Assembly: GCF_007097395.1 (NCBI RefSeq)
Contig: NZ_VKDC01000005.1
Coordinates: 248,001-312,000 of the forward strand
DNA from: Fulvivirga sp. M361
Lineage (GTDB): Bacteria; Bacteroidota; Bacteroidia; Cytophagales; Cyclobacteriaceae
Length of the DNA: 64,000 nucleotides
Direction: 5' to 3'
Part shown: positions 19,414-29,470 of the stretch, one piece after another
How the letters are laid out: the number at the start of each line of letters is the position of its first letter
Position numbering within the stretch: position 1 is the stretch's first letter
The notes under the pieces: generated by a model
Databases searched by the model: none
What the model saw: the letters and a program-made list of their open reading frames with translations, nothing else
Told to the model about the DNA's origin: nothing
Made by a program: the position numbers and the translations under genes

Positions 19414-20148
19414 TCATTGTTCGTCAGGCCTAAAATCCAGGTTATAAAATAGTGCTAACTGCAGTGTATGATTGATTTCCTGCCTGACTCCATCACCTTT
19501 AATGATCAATTGATTCAGATAGCCTGTCTGGATATTCATTTTACCCGTGAACTTGTAGCCAAGTGCAGCGTAAAGCCTGTTCTGTTCCATCACATTAGAC
19601 GCTATATTCTTACCAAATCCAATGAATACTTCTTCATACATACTTATAAAAAAGGTATTAGGTTCAAGCGTCTTTTTGGCCAGAGGCAGTGTAGCCATGA
19701 AGCGATACCGGATCCTGTTTTTATACACCCTTTCATCTGATGTAGCACTTTCAATGAAACGCTGCTCCAATCGGTATCGATGGTTTAAATAAAACCTTCC
19801 ACTGGTATGGTTCAAGGTGAGTGTCTGCCATATCCGGTGTTCATTCAGGTTCTTTACAATGGGCTGCTCACCATAGGGATATGAAACAATATAGCCATAC
19901 CCGGCTGTAAGGGTATTTCGTTCCGATAGCTTATAATCAATACCTAACCTTATAAGAGATTGTTGCGACTCTTTTATGACCTCCGACCTTCTCCATTGAT
20001 ATTCGGTATGCAGCCCCCATTTCTCGCTGAGGATATGGTTACCAAAGTACATGAACCAACCATTCTGCTGAACAGCATTTTGTTTTTGCGACCATGCCAT
20101 ATTGGTGATCAAGCTCGCCAATATTAAACTAATAGCGACATATTTCAT
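19414..20148 (-). CDS. DUF2490 family outer-membrane-like protein
   Basis: A 244-residue protein with a signal peptide (MKYVAISLILASLITNMAWSQ) and a beta-rich mature part with many alternating strands and aromatic girdle residues (NGWFMYFGNHILSEKWGLHTEYQWRRSEV, RYRLEQRFIE, RNTLTAGYGYI), ending LFYNLDF. This is the DUF2490 pattern, predicted to be a small beta-barrel in the outer membrane. The open frame continues upstream to 20220, overlapping the receptor gene, but the signal peptide begins at the ATG at 20148. It lies 40 bp downstream of the large PAS receptor and may be co-transcribed. Confidence 0.85.
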   Translation of the reverse strand: MKYVAISLILASLITNMAWSQKQNAVQQNGWFMYFGNHILSEKWGLHTEYQWRRSEVIKESQQSLIRLGIDYKLSERNTLTAGYGYIVSYPYGEQPIVKNLNEHRIWQTLTLNHTSGRFYLNHRYRLEQRFIESATSDERVYKNRIRYRFMATLPLAKKTLEPNTFFISMYEEVFIGFGKNIASNVMEQNRLYAALGYKFTGKMNIQTGYLNQLIIKGDGVRQEINHTLQLALFYNLDFRPDEQ

Positions 20149-20188
20149 TTCTGAATTTTTAATAATAAGCATGTGAGTTCCAAAGTGG

Positions 20189-22939
20189 TCAGGCGTTTTT
20201 ATTGTCAATAATCTGTGCAAACTTCACGGCCTTGTACGGCCTGCCTTTTGTATCGAATATAGGATTGTAGCTGCCACGAATCCACACATCAGAGCCATCA
20301 AACTTTTTACGCTTAAACTCACCGGTGAAGTATTCGCCATTGGCTAGCTGATCCCAGAATTTTTTATACTCTTCAGATTGCTGGTCTGCCTTAGCGACAA
20401 AGATACTATGATGCTTTCCGATGAGCTGGCTTTTCTCCTGGTATCCCATTGCTTCAACAAAAATTCTATTGGCATCCAGTATTTTGCCATGGACATCAAA
20501 CTCAATGACGGCATTAGACCTGCGGATGGCAGTCAGCTGCCCTTCAAAGTCATTGGTCTTCAATTTCTGTTCGGTAATGTCCCGGGCAAATTTCACTATT
20601 TTATAGGGTTTCCCCTCTTCATTGAGAACGGGAGTGTAGCTAGCACTGAGCCATACATCTTTATTGTTTTTACCCACCCTGTTGAACTCACCCGTTTGTG
20701 CTATGCCATTGGCCAGGTCTCGCCAAAATTTAATATACTCTTCACTCTTGATGTACTTATCATCGGCAAATATACTGTGGTGTTTTCCCTTAACTTCTTG
20801 TAATGAGTATCCCATAGCATCCAGGAATTTTTTATTAGCACTTAATACAATCCCGTCCAGGTCAAACTCAACGGCGGCCATGGTGTTGTTAATGGCAGTC
20901 ATTTGACCTTCAAAATCCATAGATACTACTTTCTGCTCTGTGATATCCTGAGCAAACTTGATTACCTTATAAGGAACTCCTTCCTTGTTGAGAATGGGTG
21001 TATAAGTGGCATTGAACCAAACGTTTTTCCCTGCCTTTCCAATCCTTTGAAATTCACCACTATGCGCTATACCCTGGTTAAGGCCTTGCCACAGATTTTT
21101 ATAGGTATTACTCTGGGCTTGTTCGGGATCAACAAACATTCGATGATGCTTGCCCTGCACTTCGTCACCGGCATACCCCATAATCTTTAAAAAAGTCTCA
21201 TTGGCAGCACTAACGATACCATCCATGGTAAATTCAATGGTGGCCATAGTATGATTTAAAGCACTCAGTTGGCCGCTCATTTCAGTGTCTTTTCGAGTCA
21301 TTTCCTCCTGCGTAGCGGTCAGTTCTTCCATATTCTGACGCATCTCTTCTTCCTGAGTCTTTAGTTCTTCTGCCTGCTGTTGAGACTCATGCAAAAGTCT
21401 TTGTGTATGGGCGGTAATCCTAAGTTTTGACAAAGCACCGGCTATCTGCTCACAAAGTCTTTCAACAAAAGCTACTTGATAATCTTCTAAATCCTTAAAA
21501 GTGGCGATTTCCAATACCCCGTAAGATTCATCATTAGCCATAAGTGGGCAAACCATTATACAATTCGGATCAGCCTCTCCTAATCCGGAAGTAATCTTTA
21601 AATGACCAGCCGGGATTTCCTTGAGTAATATAAACTTACCTTCTAAATATACCTGCCCTACCTGTCCATCGCCAGGCGCAAATTGCTTTTTAATATATTT
21701 CCTGCGACCATACGCATAGCAAGCTGCCAAATCAAGAGTTTTATCTTTTTCATCTTCATTTACCAAAAACATGGCTCCTTGATTAGCATCAAGATATTTT
21801 ATGACAAAAGAGACAATATCATTGTAAAACTGGCTTTCATCTTCATAGTCCTTTCTTAAAATATTACCCAGTTTAGCCATCCCGGTATTGACCCAATTGG
21901 ACTTACGGTCTTCTTCCGCCACCGCTTGCAAACGGTCACGCATTTGTATCAGCGAATTTCCAAGCAAGTCTTTTTCACTGGCGGGCTCAAAGTCATGCTC
22001 AAATTTTCCATCGCCAATTTTCAAGGCAAACCGGCTGGCCTTTTTCATATTTTCACTTAGCCTGTCGGCTGCCTGGATGATCTCATCTAATTCATCGTTC
22101 GAAGAATTTCCATTTTCAGGCAGCTCACCCTTAGCCATAGTACCTAATAGCATTGTGGGTTTTTGTATGGACCTTCTCAAGCTCTTCAGTAAAATAAAGG
22201 CCAAAAAAATCACTACTATTGCACCTATGACAGAAACCACGATCAATGTGACATTAGAAGACACTATATTGTCTTCTACATTCGCACTATCTTCGATCAG
22301 AAACTCCTCTTGTGCATTGTTCAAAGGCATGAGCTCATTGCGCAGTTCCTTTCGTAAGGTAGAGGCATCACCTGCCACCATACGATTCAGTTCCATACTT
22401 AACTTATCAATTGCCTGAGCGTTGGCTATATACATTGCTATGCTCGCACTATCTGTGTTAGTCAGCTCATTGGAAAAATTTTTAAGTTCCTTCTCAAAAA
22501 ATGCGTCAATATTTTCCTGGACTTCTGCATAGAGGGCCAACTTTTCCAATGCCTTATCAACGGCCTGGCGATGCTCCGCTACCCGCATCCGCTCTCTCAG
22601 TTTAGCCAGTTGCTCTGCCGCTGGTTTTATTTGACGGTCCCATACTTCCTGTCGCTCCTGTTTATACTTTTCTTGGCTTGTCATCAGGTAGGCCCGTTGA
22701 GAAGCAGACACCCGGTTAGCACCGCTGATGATATCTGCCGTAGTAATAGGAACAGGTATACGTAGTTCCCGGATGTCTTTCAGTACCCTCCGGGTACTTT
22801 GATTTTGCGTGACAAGCGTTACTGCGAGTATGCCCAATACAAGTAGAAAAACGGTTACAATCAGCACCATTTTATCTGTGATACGGCTCAGGTCAACCCA
22901 CTTCTTTTTTTTGAGAGGCTTTATTTCTTTAGAATCCAT
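20189..22939 (-). CDS. membrane receptor with periplasmic helical domain, GAF and three tandem PAS domains, no output domain
   Basis: A 916-residue sensor. Order: membrane helix (24-44), a helical periplasmic domain of ~180 residues resembling a four-helix bundle or CHASE3 module, second membrane helix (228-250), HAMP-like linker (251-305), GAF domain (~370-505), coiled coil (508-560), and three PAS domains (558-670, 678-791, 799-912) repeating with an exact 122-residue period (MGY at 587, 709, 831; GKHH at 597, 718, 841). The PAS-PAC units match those of Aer-type receptors. Nothing follows the third PAS: no histidine kinase, GGDEF, MCP or HTH domain. It therefore must signal through partner proteins or be half of a split system. 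Confidence 0.93.
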   Translation of the reverse strand: MDSKEIKPLKKKKWVDLSRITDKMVLIVTVFLLVLGILAVTLVTQNQSTRRVLKDIRELRIPVPITTADIISGANRVSASQRAYLMTSQEKYKQERQEVWDRQIKPAAEQLAKLRERMRVAEHRQAVDKALEKLALYAEVQENIDAFFEKELKNFSNELTNTDSASIAMYIANAQAIDKLSMELNRMVAGDASTLRKELRNELMPLNNAQEEFLIEDSANVEDNIVSSNVTLIVVSVIGAIVVIFLAFILLKSLRRSIQKPTMLLGTMAKGELPENGNSSNDELDEIIQAADRLSENMKKASRFALKIGDGKFEHDFEPASEKDLLGNSLIQMRDRLQAVAEEDRKSNWVNTGMAKLGNILRKDYEDESQFYNDIVSFVIKYLDANQGAMFLVNEDEKDKTLDLAACYAYGRRKYIKKQFAPGDGQVGQVYLEGKFILLKEIPAGHLKITSGLGEADPNCIMVCPLMANDESYGVLEIATFKDLEDYQVAFVERLCEQIAGALSKLRITAHTQRLLHESQQQAEELKTQEEEMRQNMEELTATQEEMTRKDTEMSGQLSALNHTMATIEFTMDGIVSAANETFLKIMGYAGDEVQGKHHRMFVDPEQAQSNTYKNLWQGLNQGIAHSGEFQRIGKAGKNVWFNATYTPILNKEGVPYKVIKFAQDITEQKVVSMDFEGQMTAINNTMAAVEFDLDGIVLSANKKFLDAMGYSLQEVKGKHHSIFADDKYIKSEEYIKFWRDLANGIAQTGEFNRVGKNNKDVWLSASYTPVLNEEGKPYKIVKFARDITEQKLKTNDFEGQLTAIRRSNAVIEFDVHGKILDANRIFVEAMGYQEKSQLIGKHHSIFVAKADQQSEEYKKFWDQLANGEYFTGEFKRKKFDGSDVWIRGSYNPIFDTKGRPYKAVKFAQIIDNKNA

Positions 22940-23450
22940 ACTATTATTTTTCTGCTGCCATAGACATAAAATACAAGGGGGACATTGAAGATTATTCGTG
23001 TGAGGTATTAATATAGATTATTAGACCATTGACTATCAATGACATAACTTCTATGCATCTGAGAGTAAAGATTGATAAGGACAAATACTCTTTTGGAATT
23101 CAACTTTCTTCCACGATCATTGTCGCTCACTCAGGTCTTCACGCACACTATAATTTACAAGGTGCAAGTTAGGAAGGAAGTCTACCGCTTACTATTCGTA
23201 AAACTCTGTATTTCTATGTAAGCTGTTTTACCTATATATATCTGTTTATCAATATGATGCATTAAAAATCAATGTATTTATAATTGCAGTGCTTGTTGTA
23301 GTTATACTCTTAAGTGTCTACATCTTTTTAGCAAAAGGTATATTCGTACTATTCGAATGATGATGCTCTTTTAATACTCAATGGTCAAGTTCAAATTTTA
23401 AAAGTGCTTACTTTTCCCTTGTTCTCCATGATCAAATTCAAGCATTAATT
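22940..23450. other. gene-free stretch upstream of the PAS receptor
   Basis: About 510 AT-rich bases, presumably holding the receptor's promoter. I see no tRNA, repeat or convincing gene. A 22-codon hydrophobic frame near 23290-23360 on the plus strand is too short to support. Confidence 0.5.
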
Positions 23451-23690
23451 TTATGGTTGAATCATTTCAAAACTCAGCACCCGGCTCTGATCAAAAAGAT
23501 CAATGAAACCCGTGTCAAAATCATCATTAGGAACCCCAAACAAGCTTCGGTTCAATTTCATGATCCCGTTTTCATGATACGTGGGCTCATCCGTTTTCTT
23601 CTTTTTTCCTTTAAAGGGTAATTTAAAAGTCAGGGTAAAAAAGGCTTTTGTATCATCCACCTGACCTGTCAGATCTATTGACCCATATTC
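23451..23690 (-). pseudogene. possible C-terminal gene fragment
   Basis: A minus-strand frame open for ~80 codons, with no good start, reads SIDLTGQVDDTKAFFTLTF followed by KLPFKGKKKK and NRSLFGVPNDDFDTGFIDL, ending at 23451. It has the amphipathic-strand look of the end of a larger envelope protein. A stop precedes it in frame near 23695. I interpret it as the surviving end of a decayed gene but do not recognise the parent. The region 23700-23934 to its right shows nothing further. Confidence 0.35.
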
Positions 23691-23934
23691 CTATGTTATC
23701 AAAAGTTCATTTTACCACCCCATTACCTCATAACAACCGAAAAAATTCAATCCGGTTATTGCACAGTGTCTGTCACTATCATTAAGTATCAACATTTTAA
23801 ATTCGAAAGAAACCAATGCGATCACTTTGTCTGTCAAAAGGTCTGATACAGGATCATTTTTGAATTAAAAACATTAATAAAACCCAGCACCTTTTATGGG
23901 ATTATTTGGTTGTTACTATTAGTAATATAATGAC

Positions 23935-24612
23935 ATGACATACACTTTGGCATTTGATGTCTACGGAACATTGATCAATACACACGGGATCTTTAGTACC
24001 CTGGAAAAACTAATTGGAGAAAAGGCAAAATCCTTTACTGACACATGGCGAAATAAACAGTTAGAATATTCCTTCAGAAGGGGGTTAATGAATAAATATG
24101 AAGGCTTTTCACTATGCACAAAAGAAGCACTGCAGTTCTGCTGCGAAATGTATAAAGTTAATTTCACTTCAGCCCAAAAAGTTGCCCTGTTGGAAGAATA
24201 CATGGTTTTACCTGTTTTTCCTGATGTTGTTACCGGGTTAAAAACATTAAATGCATCCGGACATTCATTATATGCTTTTTCAAATGGTGAGGCCAAGGCA
24301 GTTTCAAAGCTCCTGACCAATGCGAAAGTCATAGATTACTTTGATGGGCTTGTAAGTGCCGAGAATATCAGGACGTTTAAACCCAACCCTTCAGTGTATG
24401 AGCATTTCAACAAAAAAACGAACTCGTCGAAGTCCGGCTCGTGGCTAATCTCCAGCAATCCCTTTGATGTAATAGGCGCTGCTTCCTATGGAATGAACAC
24501 GGCCTGGGTACAACGTTCATCAGATACTGTTTTTGATCCATGGGGTATTGAGCCAACAGTCATCATCCAAGAAATCAGTGATCTGAACAAGTATCTGGCA
24601 ACAAAAGCCTAA
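23935..24612 (+). CDS. haloacid dehalogenase type II (HAD superfamily)
   Basis: A 225-residue HAD hydrolase of the L-2-haloacid dehalogenase type. Motif I is FDVYGTLIN with the nucleophile Asp at residue 8; motif II is YAFSNGEA; motif III is around FKPNPSVYEHF; and the family-specific SSNPFDVIGAASYGMNTAWVQR supplies the acidic and Ser/Asn residues. Known enzymes hydrolyse 2-haloacids to 2-hydroxyacids; substrates of environmental homologues vary. Monocistronic, 130 bp before another HAD gene of a different subfamily. Confidence 0.9.
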   Translation: MTYTLAFDVYGTLINTHGIFSTLEKLIGEKAKSFTDTWRNKQLEYSFRRGLMNKYEGFSLCTKEALQFCCEMYKVNFTSAQKVALLEEYMVLPVFPDVVTGLKTLNASGHSLYAFSNGEAKAVSKLLTNAKVIDYFDGLVSAENIRTFKPNPSVYEHFNKKTNSSKSGSWLISSNPFDVIGAASYGMNTAWVQRSSDTVFDPWGIEPTVIIQEISDLNKYLATKA

Positions 24613-24744
24613 TGCTATTATTTATGGATAACTCCCACTGATAACCGACACACAAATCAATAGGCTCTCATATAATCTTAACGAAAAGAAATTAGTGCAA
24701 TCCACCCGGATAACACATAATCCAATCAGACTAAAACAAACGAT

Positions 24745-25410
24745 ATGAACAACATAAAAGGTATTATTTTCGATATGGACGGCACATTGCTGGACAATAT
24801 GCATCATCACCGGGAAGCATGGCTGTTTTTCCTTAAAAAACACCACATCGAATTAAGCCCGGAACAGTTTGATAAACAAAACCATGGCAGCTTATATGAA
24901 ATCATAAAGAGGTTTTTCCCTGGTATAACCGACTCACAAAAGATCAGCGAACTAGGTCAGGAAAAAGAAGCGATATACAGACAACGTTACAAAGACGTAA
25001 AAGAGATAGAGGGTTTATCCGACCTTCTATTGACACTGCAGGAAAAAAAGGTCAAAGCACTACTAGGGACCATGGGTGATATACCCAATATTGATTTTGT
25101 TTTAGACCATTTGAACATCAGAGAGTTCTTCGACTCCATCACCGGAGGACATGAAGTATCACAGGGCAAGCCCAATCCTGAGATATTCTTGCTCAGCATG
25201 AAAAAATCCGGACTTAAAGCCGATGAATGCGTGGTGATCGAAGATACAATCAGCGGTATTCAGGCAGCTAAACGTGCAGACATAAGAGTGATTGGCATTA
25301 CTACGTCATTTCAGGCCGGTGAACTTATGCAACATGGATGTGACCATGTCATAGGCAATTTTCAGGAGTTAAAAGCGCTTTTGTTTAATCAAACTCATTC
25401 AAGCAAGTGA
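24745..25410 (+). CDS. HAD family phosphatase, beta-phosphoglucomutase-like
   Basis: A 221-residue HAD of subfamily IA. Motif I FDMDGTLLDNMHHH (nucleophile Asp and general-acid Asp two residues on), helical cap with HGSLYEIIKRFFPG, motif II around ALLGTMG, Lys in GKPNPEIFLLSM, and motif IV VVIEDTISGIQAAKRA. This matches beta-phosphoglucomutase and related sugar-phosphate phosphatases. It lies just before the GH36-like glycosidase, consistent with a sugar metabolic role, though 110 bp separates them. Confidence 0.9.
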   Translation: MNNIKGIIFDMDGTLLDNMHHHREAWLFFLKKHHIELSPEQFDKQNHGSLYEIIKRFFPGITDSQKISELGQEKEAIYRQRYKDVKEIEGLSDLLLTLQEKKVKALLGTMGDIPNIDFVLDHLNIREFFDSITGGHEVSQGKPNPEIFLLSMKKSGLKADECVVIEDTISGIQAAKRADIRVIGITTSFQAGELMQHGCDHVIGNFQELKALLFNQTHSSK

Positions 25411-25542
25411 TAATATGTATTGCCAATGATTTCACTAAGTAAGTATGCCAGATCTAAAATAGGGTGTGACGCCCTTATTACGTCATAAATAGGATACTTC
25501 ACATTATAAGCAATACCTGAAATGAGTATAAGAAATCCGCAT

Positions 25543-27612
25543 ATGTTTAAGATCATTAGCACATCTCTGTTTTTATCATTGTCACCATTGTCAGCTCTAT
25601 TCTGCCAGGATACATTGTCAAAAGAGGTAAATGCCTATTTAAAAAATGATACACTTTATATCGCCAACAGGCATGTCGCTTTTACCTATTATTGGAACCA
25701 GGGGAATATTGTACCTGTAGAGGCAGAGGATAAAACTTCTGGCAAAACATTGATATTTCCTCCGCAAGATATAGGAGGGTTGGTATTACCGGGTGAAAAT
25801 CAACGTATTACCCATACAGAACTCACTATTAATGATCAACAAACATTTCCCGGCGAACATGTTCACAAGGCGATTACCATCTATTTTAACCTTGGAGAAC
25901 TTCAAGTAAAACATCTCATAAAACTCTACCCGGAGGCGCCGGCTATCTCTCATACATACTTCCTTAAAGGTTCGGCTGCAGCTAACCAGTGGACTTCGGT
26001 TCAAACAAATCGATTAAATATGATCGAACGTAAAGATGTGGAGGGTGAGCGGGGCCCCGAGCGCATTGGTTTTATTCCTTTGGCTCAAAACCACTGGAAA
26101 GTTAAGGTAGCTGCTTTTAAAGAGGCTACTGACCATCATGACAACCTGGTGTCCGAGTCCATCCTTCTGCCCTATCGAAAGGAGCAACTCAGGGGAAATG
26201 TACTGATCGCCTCTCACCCGCAGCAATCCATCGGTTTTTTCATTATTAAAGAATCACCCATAGACCACAGTCAGCAATACTACAATGGGTACGATTTCCA
26301 GGTAGATAAAAAGGGCATTTCAATACACGGTATAGGCATTTCACCTAAAGACCTGTCTGATGAATGGGTCCGGGGATATGGCTATGCCCTGGGACTGGCC
26401 GGTACTGGTAAGTCATCGATGCACCGGGCACTCCTCACCTACCAAAAGCAGCTAAGGAGATACATTCCGGAACGGGATGGTATGATCCTGGCCAATACAT
26501 GGGGAGATCGTAGTAAAGATAGTCGTATGAATGAGTCGTTCATTTTGGATGAAATAACACAGGCAGCAAAACTGGGTATAACCCACTTACAACTTGATGA
26601 CGGATGGCAGCAAGGATTATCCCGGAACTCCGCGTCGAAAGCCGGCAAAAAATGGGATGACTGGAGTACTGAAGACTGGCAACCTCATACCGGACGTTTT
26701 CCAAACGGCTTTAAAAAGATCATAGACACAGCACGAAAAAAAGAAATAAGCATCGGACTGTGGTTTAATCCCAGTAAAGCCAACAGTTATGAGCTTTGGG
26801 AGCGAGATGCCGACATCCTTCTTGATTACTATCGGCGTTATGGTATTCGGGTATTTAAAATAGATGGTATGGATCTGGCTGACAAGCAGTCTGAGATCAA
26901 CTTACGAAAGTTATTTACCAAAGTAATGCAAGCTACGGAAGGCAAGGTCACCTTTAATATGGATGTGACTGCAGGGCGCAGGGTCGGGTACCATTATTTC
27001 AATGAATTTGGCAATATATTCCTGGAAAACAGGTACACTGATTGGGGTAACTATTACCCACACCGCACCTTGCGAAACCTTTGGAAACTCTCAGCTTACG
27101 TTCCTGCAGAACGTTTACAAATTGAATTTCTGAATAATGCCCGCAATGCAAAAAAGTACGCTCAAGATGACGTACTGGTGCCACAGCGGATGCCCCTCAT
27201 CTACACAAGTGCCGTTACCCTCTGCGCACAGCCACTGGCCTGGATGGAACTGAGTGGTTTGTCAGAAACAAATACAGACAAACTCAAATCCCAGTTAACA
27301 GCTTACAAGAGCGTGAAAGACCTGTTCCATCAATGTGTGGTGGTTCCTACGGGTACAGAGCCGTCTGGTTTTTCAATAACAGGTTTTGTAGGTTTCCAAT
27401 CAAACCGTCCTGTACTCCTGCTAGTGTATAAAGAGCAAACCGAAGGCGTGGATTTTAAGTTGGATATTGAAAGTCCGCTCGTTAAATCAACCAGTATTAC
27501 ACGTGTTGCCGGAAGCATAAAAATGAGTGGTGTCAACCGGGAACAAAAGAGCATTCAGCTTCACTCGAACAATTCGTTTAGTTATGGACTGTTTTTGCTT
27601 TCTCATGAATGA
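25543..27612 (+). CDS. secreted GH36-like glycoside hydrolase (alpha-galactosidase type)
   Basis: A ~689-residue glycosidase. A signal peptide is seen from the ATG at 25543 (MFKIISTSLFLSLSPLSALFCQ); an in-frame ATG at 25522 would add seven residues. The N-terminal ~280 residues are a beta-sandwich, then a TIM barrel with NTWGDRSKD, LGITHLQLDDGWQQGL, WQPHTGRFPNGFKKI, IGLWFNPSKA, and the nucleophile Asp441 in YGIRVFKIDGMDL, a clan-D arrangement as in GH36/GH27. The product is probably periplasmic or exported. It may release alpha-galactosyl or related units; exact specificity is not certain. Confidence 0.88.
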   Translation: MFKIISTSLFLSLSPLSALFCQDTLSKEVNAYLKNDTLYIANRHVAFTYYWNQGNIVPVEAEDKTSGKTLIFPPQDIGGLVLPGENQRITHTELTINDQQTFPGEHVHKAITIYFNLGELQVKHLIKLYPEAPAISHTYFLKGSAAANQWTSVQTNRLNMIERKDVEGERGPERIGFIPLAQNHWKVKVAAFKEATDHHDNLVSESILLPYRKEQLRGNVLIASHPQQSIGFFIIKESPIDHSQQYYNGYDFQVDKKGISIHGIGISPKDLSDEWVRGYGYALGLAGTGKSSMHRALLTYQKQLRRYIPERDGMILANTWGDRSKDSRMNESFILDEITQAAKLGITHLQLDDGWQQGLSRNSASKAGKKWDDWSTEDWQPHTGRFPNGFKKIIDTARKKEISIGLWFNPSKANSYELWERDADILLDYYRRYGIRVFKIDGMDLADKQSEINLRKLFTKVMQATEGKVTFNMDVTAGRRVGYHYFNEFGNIFLENRYTDWGNYYPHRTLRNLWKLSAYVPAERLQIEFLNNARNAKKYAQDDVLVPQRMPLIYTSAVTLCAQPLAWMELSGLSETNTDKLKSQLTAYKSVKDLFHQCVVVPTGTEPSGFSITGFVGFQSNRPVLLLVYKEQTEGVDFKLDIESPLVKSTSITRVAGSIKMSGVNREQKSIQLHSNNSFSYGLFLLSHE

Positions 27613-28028
27613 CATTCTTTCCAGGTTGATGTGCGGCCAGTTGTAGTCAGACAGCATAATAGATTTCAATGCATTCATAAGAGCGTCCGCGGAACGAATG
27701 TAAGCCTCTGACTTGATTAGAAAAACCGATCCTTTACCGGCAATACAACCGGAAAACGGTGACTTTGCCACATTACAAGAGGAATCCATTTTATCACCTT
27801 GCTCACCAGAACATTGTTTAACTACCATTCCAAAAGCTAATAGATGATCCTTGTCATGATCGGAAGCTGATTTAGGTCGTTTAATATCACTATGCGTATC
27901 ATTAATTTTAGTATAATTAAATTATATAAGACGCCAATATACGGTGTACTATGGTCGTTTACACTCGAGAGTAGTATTACTATATTAACAGGATAATTGT
28001 TATTTGTTTAACAGGATAAGCTACTAAA
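27613..28028. other. intergenic stretch before the V-ATPase operon
   Basis: About 415 bases. A minus-strand frame of ~70 codons ends under the glycosidase gene (start 27828) with no recognisable motif and several Cys residues; I treat it as chance. The right third is very AT-rich and must contain the promoter of the USP/V-ATPase operon; no clear TAnnTTTG box could be placed. Confidence 0.5.
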
Positions 28029-28835
28029 ATGAAAATCAACACAATACTATTCCCCACTGATTTTTCCCAGGGAGCAAACCTTGCACTGAAAGAAGCGATT
28101 TACTTTGCTAAGCAAGCTAAAGCGCACCTGGAGGTCTTGCATGTATATCATCGTCCGGTGAATGGAGAGCGGTTTAAATCACTGAAAGACAAAGAAAAGG
28201 ACGTCGAGCTCGAGTTTGAGGCTTTAAAAAAGAATCACCCTGCATTAAGTGAAATAAGTTACTCATTCAAAAAAGAGTTAGGCATATCGGTCGATCGGAT
28301 AATAGAAATTGTGAATGAGGGCAACATTGATATGCTCATTATGGTTACTAAAGGTGCCAGAGGTTTTGGTGAATTATGGGGCAGCAAGACAGCTTCCATA
28401 ATACAAAAAGTAGATGTACCTGTTATCGTGATCCCAAATAAAGCTTCCTTACACAATATTAAGACGATCGGACTTGCTTATGACTATAGCCGCAAAGGTC
28501 CTACAAGAACGCTTAACAGCCTGGTAAACACTTCTGAGCTTCTCAAGGCCAACCTGGCGATCATTACAGTTAATTTGAAAGAGCGATTCATTGATGCTGA
28601 AAGACAACAGGTAAAAGAGCAGATGATCGATGAACTACATGACATACCCTATTCCTTCAGTTACTCCTATCACGACGACGTAGAGGAAGGTCTTATGACA
28701 TATTGTAACCAACATAATATTGGACTATTATGCATAGTACCGCACACCTATAACTTTATTGCGGAACTCTTTCATGAAAGTCTGACTCAAAAAATGGTGT
28801 TTCACAGTACCATTCCCCTACTGGTAATAAGATAG
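28029..28835 (+). CDS. universal stress protein, tandem UspA domains
   Basis: A 268-residue protein with two UspA folds. The first opens MKINTILFPTDFSQGANLALKEAI and carries the ATP-binding motif in TKGARGFGELWGSKTASIIQKVDVPVIVIP (G-x2-G-x9-G-S/T type). The second half (TIGLAYDYSRKGPTRTLNSLV ... FHSTIPLLVIR) has the fold but a weaker nucleotide motif. It is the first gene of the V-ATPase transcription unit, 20 bp before subunit E, so it is probably made together with the enzyme. Confidence 0.93.
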   Translation: MKINTILFPTDFSQGANLALKEAIYFAKQAKAHLEVLHVYHRPVNGERFKSLKDKEKDVELEFEALKKNHPALSEISYSFKKELGISVDRIIEIVNEGNIDMLIMVTKGARGFGELWGSKTASIIQKVDVPVIVIPNKASLHNIKTIGLAYDYSRKGPTRTLNSLVNTSELLKANLAIITVNLKERFIDAERQQVKEQMIDELHDIPYSFSYSYHDDVEEGLMTYCNQHNIGLLCIVPHTYNFIAELFHESLTQKMVFHSTIPLLVIR

Positions 28836-28855
28836 ATATAAAACAATATTCCACA

Positions 28856-29470
28856 ATGTCCCAAGAACTTTCAAACCTTGACCAGCTTACCGATAAGATC
28901 TACCATGAGGGTGTTGAAAAAGCAAACCTGAAGGCGGATGAAATCTTACGAGAGGCTGAAAGCCAAAAGCAAAAAATTATTCATGAAGCCAGACTTGAGG
29001 CTGAGCGAATGATAGCCTCAGCTAAGAAAGCATCCTTAGTAGAAACAAAAAGTGCCGAAAGTGAGATCAGGCTTAAAGGCAAGCAACTCATAAGCGATCT
29101 AAAAAGTGAGATTGTCCGATTACTTAGACTTAAGGTGATCGATAGCAATGTTCAGGCTTCTTTTTCAGATCAGGCTTTCCTGCAATCTCTCATTTTAGAA
29201 ATAGTCAGCTATTGGAAATCGGATGAAGAACTGGAGTTGATCTTACCGGAAAAGCTGCGTGGAAAAGTAGATAAAGCTTTTGAAAAGAATATTGTAGAAC
29301 AAATCGATGGCATCACCATTAGTTTCAACAAGCAAATAGCGAATGGTTTTAGAATATCACGCCAATCAGACACCTATGATATAACCTTCAGCGAAGATGA
29401 TTTTATTGAGTTGTTCAGCGGCTATCTCAAGGAAAAAACCCGCACGTTTTTATTCACTGAGCAACCATGA
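28856..29470 (+). CDS. V-type ATPase subunit E (peripheral stalk)
   Basis: A 204-residue protein: long charged N-terminal helix (residues ~1-95; EGVEKANLKADEILREAESQKQKII) as in peripheral-stalk E subunits, then a compact C-terminal domain that caps the A3B3 headpiece. Position immediately upstream of DUF2764-A-B-D-I-K is the normal place for E in Bacteroidota and Chlamydiae. Its stop overlaps the next gene's start by four bases (ATGA). No separate G/H subunit is seen to pair with it. Confidence 0.88.
   Translation: MSQELSNLDQLTDKIYHEGVEKANLKADEILREAESQKQKIIHEARLEAERMIASAKKASLVETKSAESEIRLKGKQLISDLKSEIVRLLRLKVIDSNVQASFSDQAFLQSLILEIVSYWKSDEELELILPEKLRGKVDKAFEKNIVEQIDGITISFNKQIANGFRISRQSDTYDITFSEDDFIELFSGYLKEKTRTFLFTEQP

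Noticed and set aside
27614-27828. Minus-strand frame after the GH36-like gene
   Set aside because: It continues under the glycosidase gene, has no motif and no plausible promoter; treated as chance.
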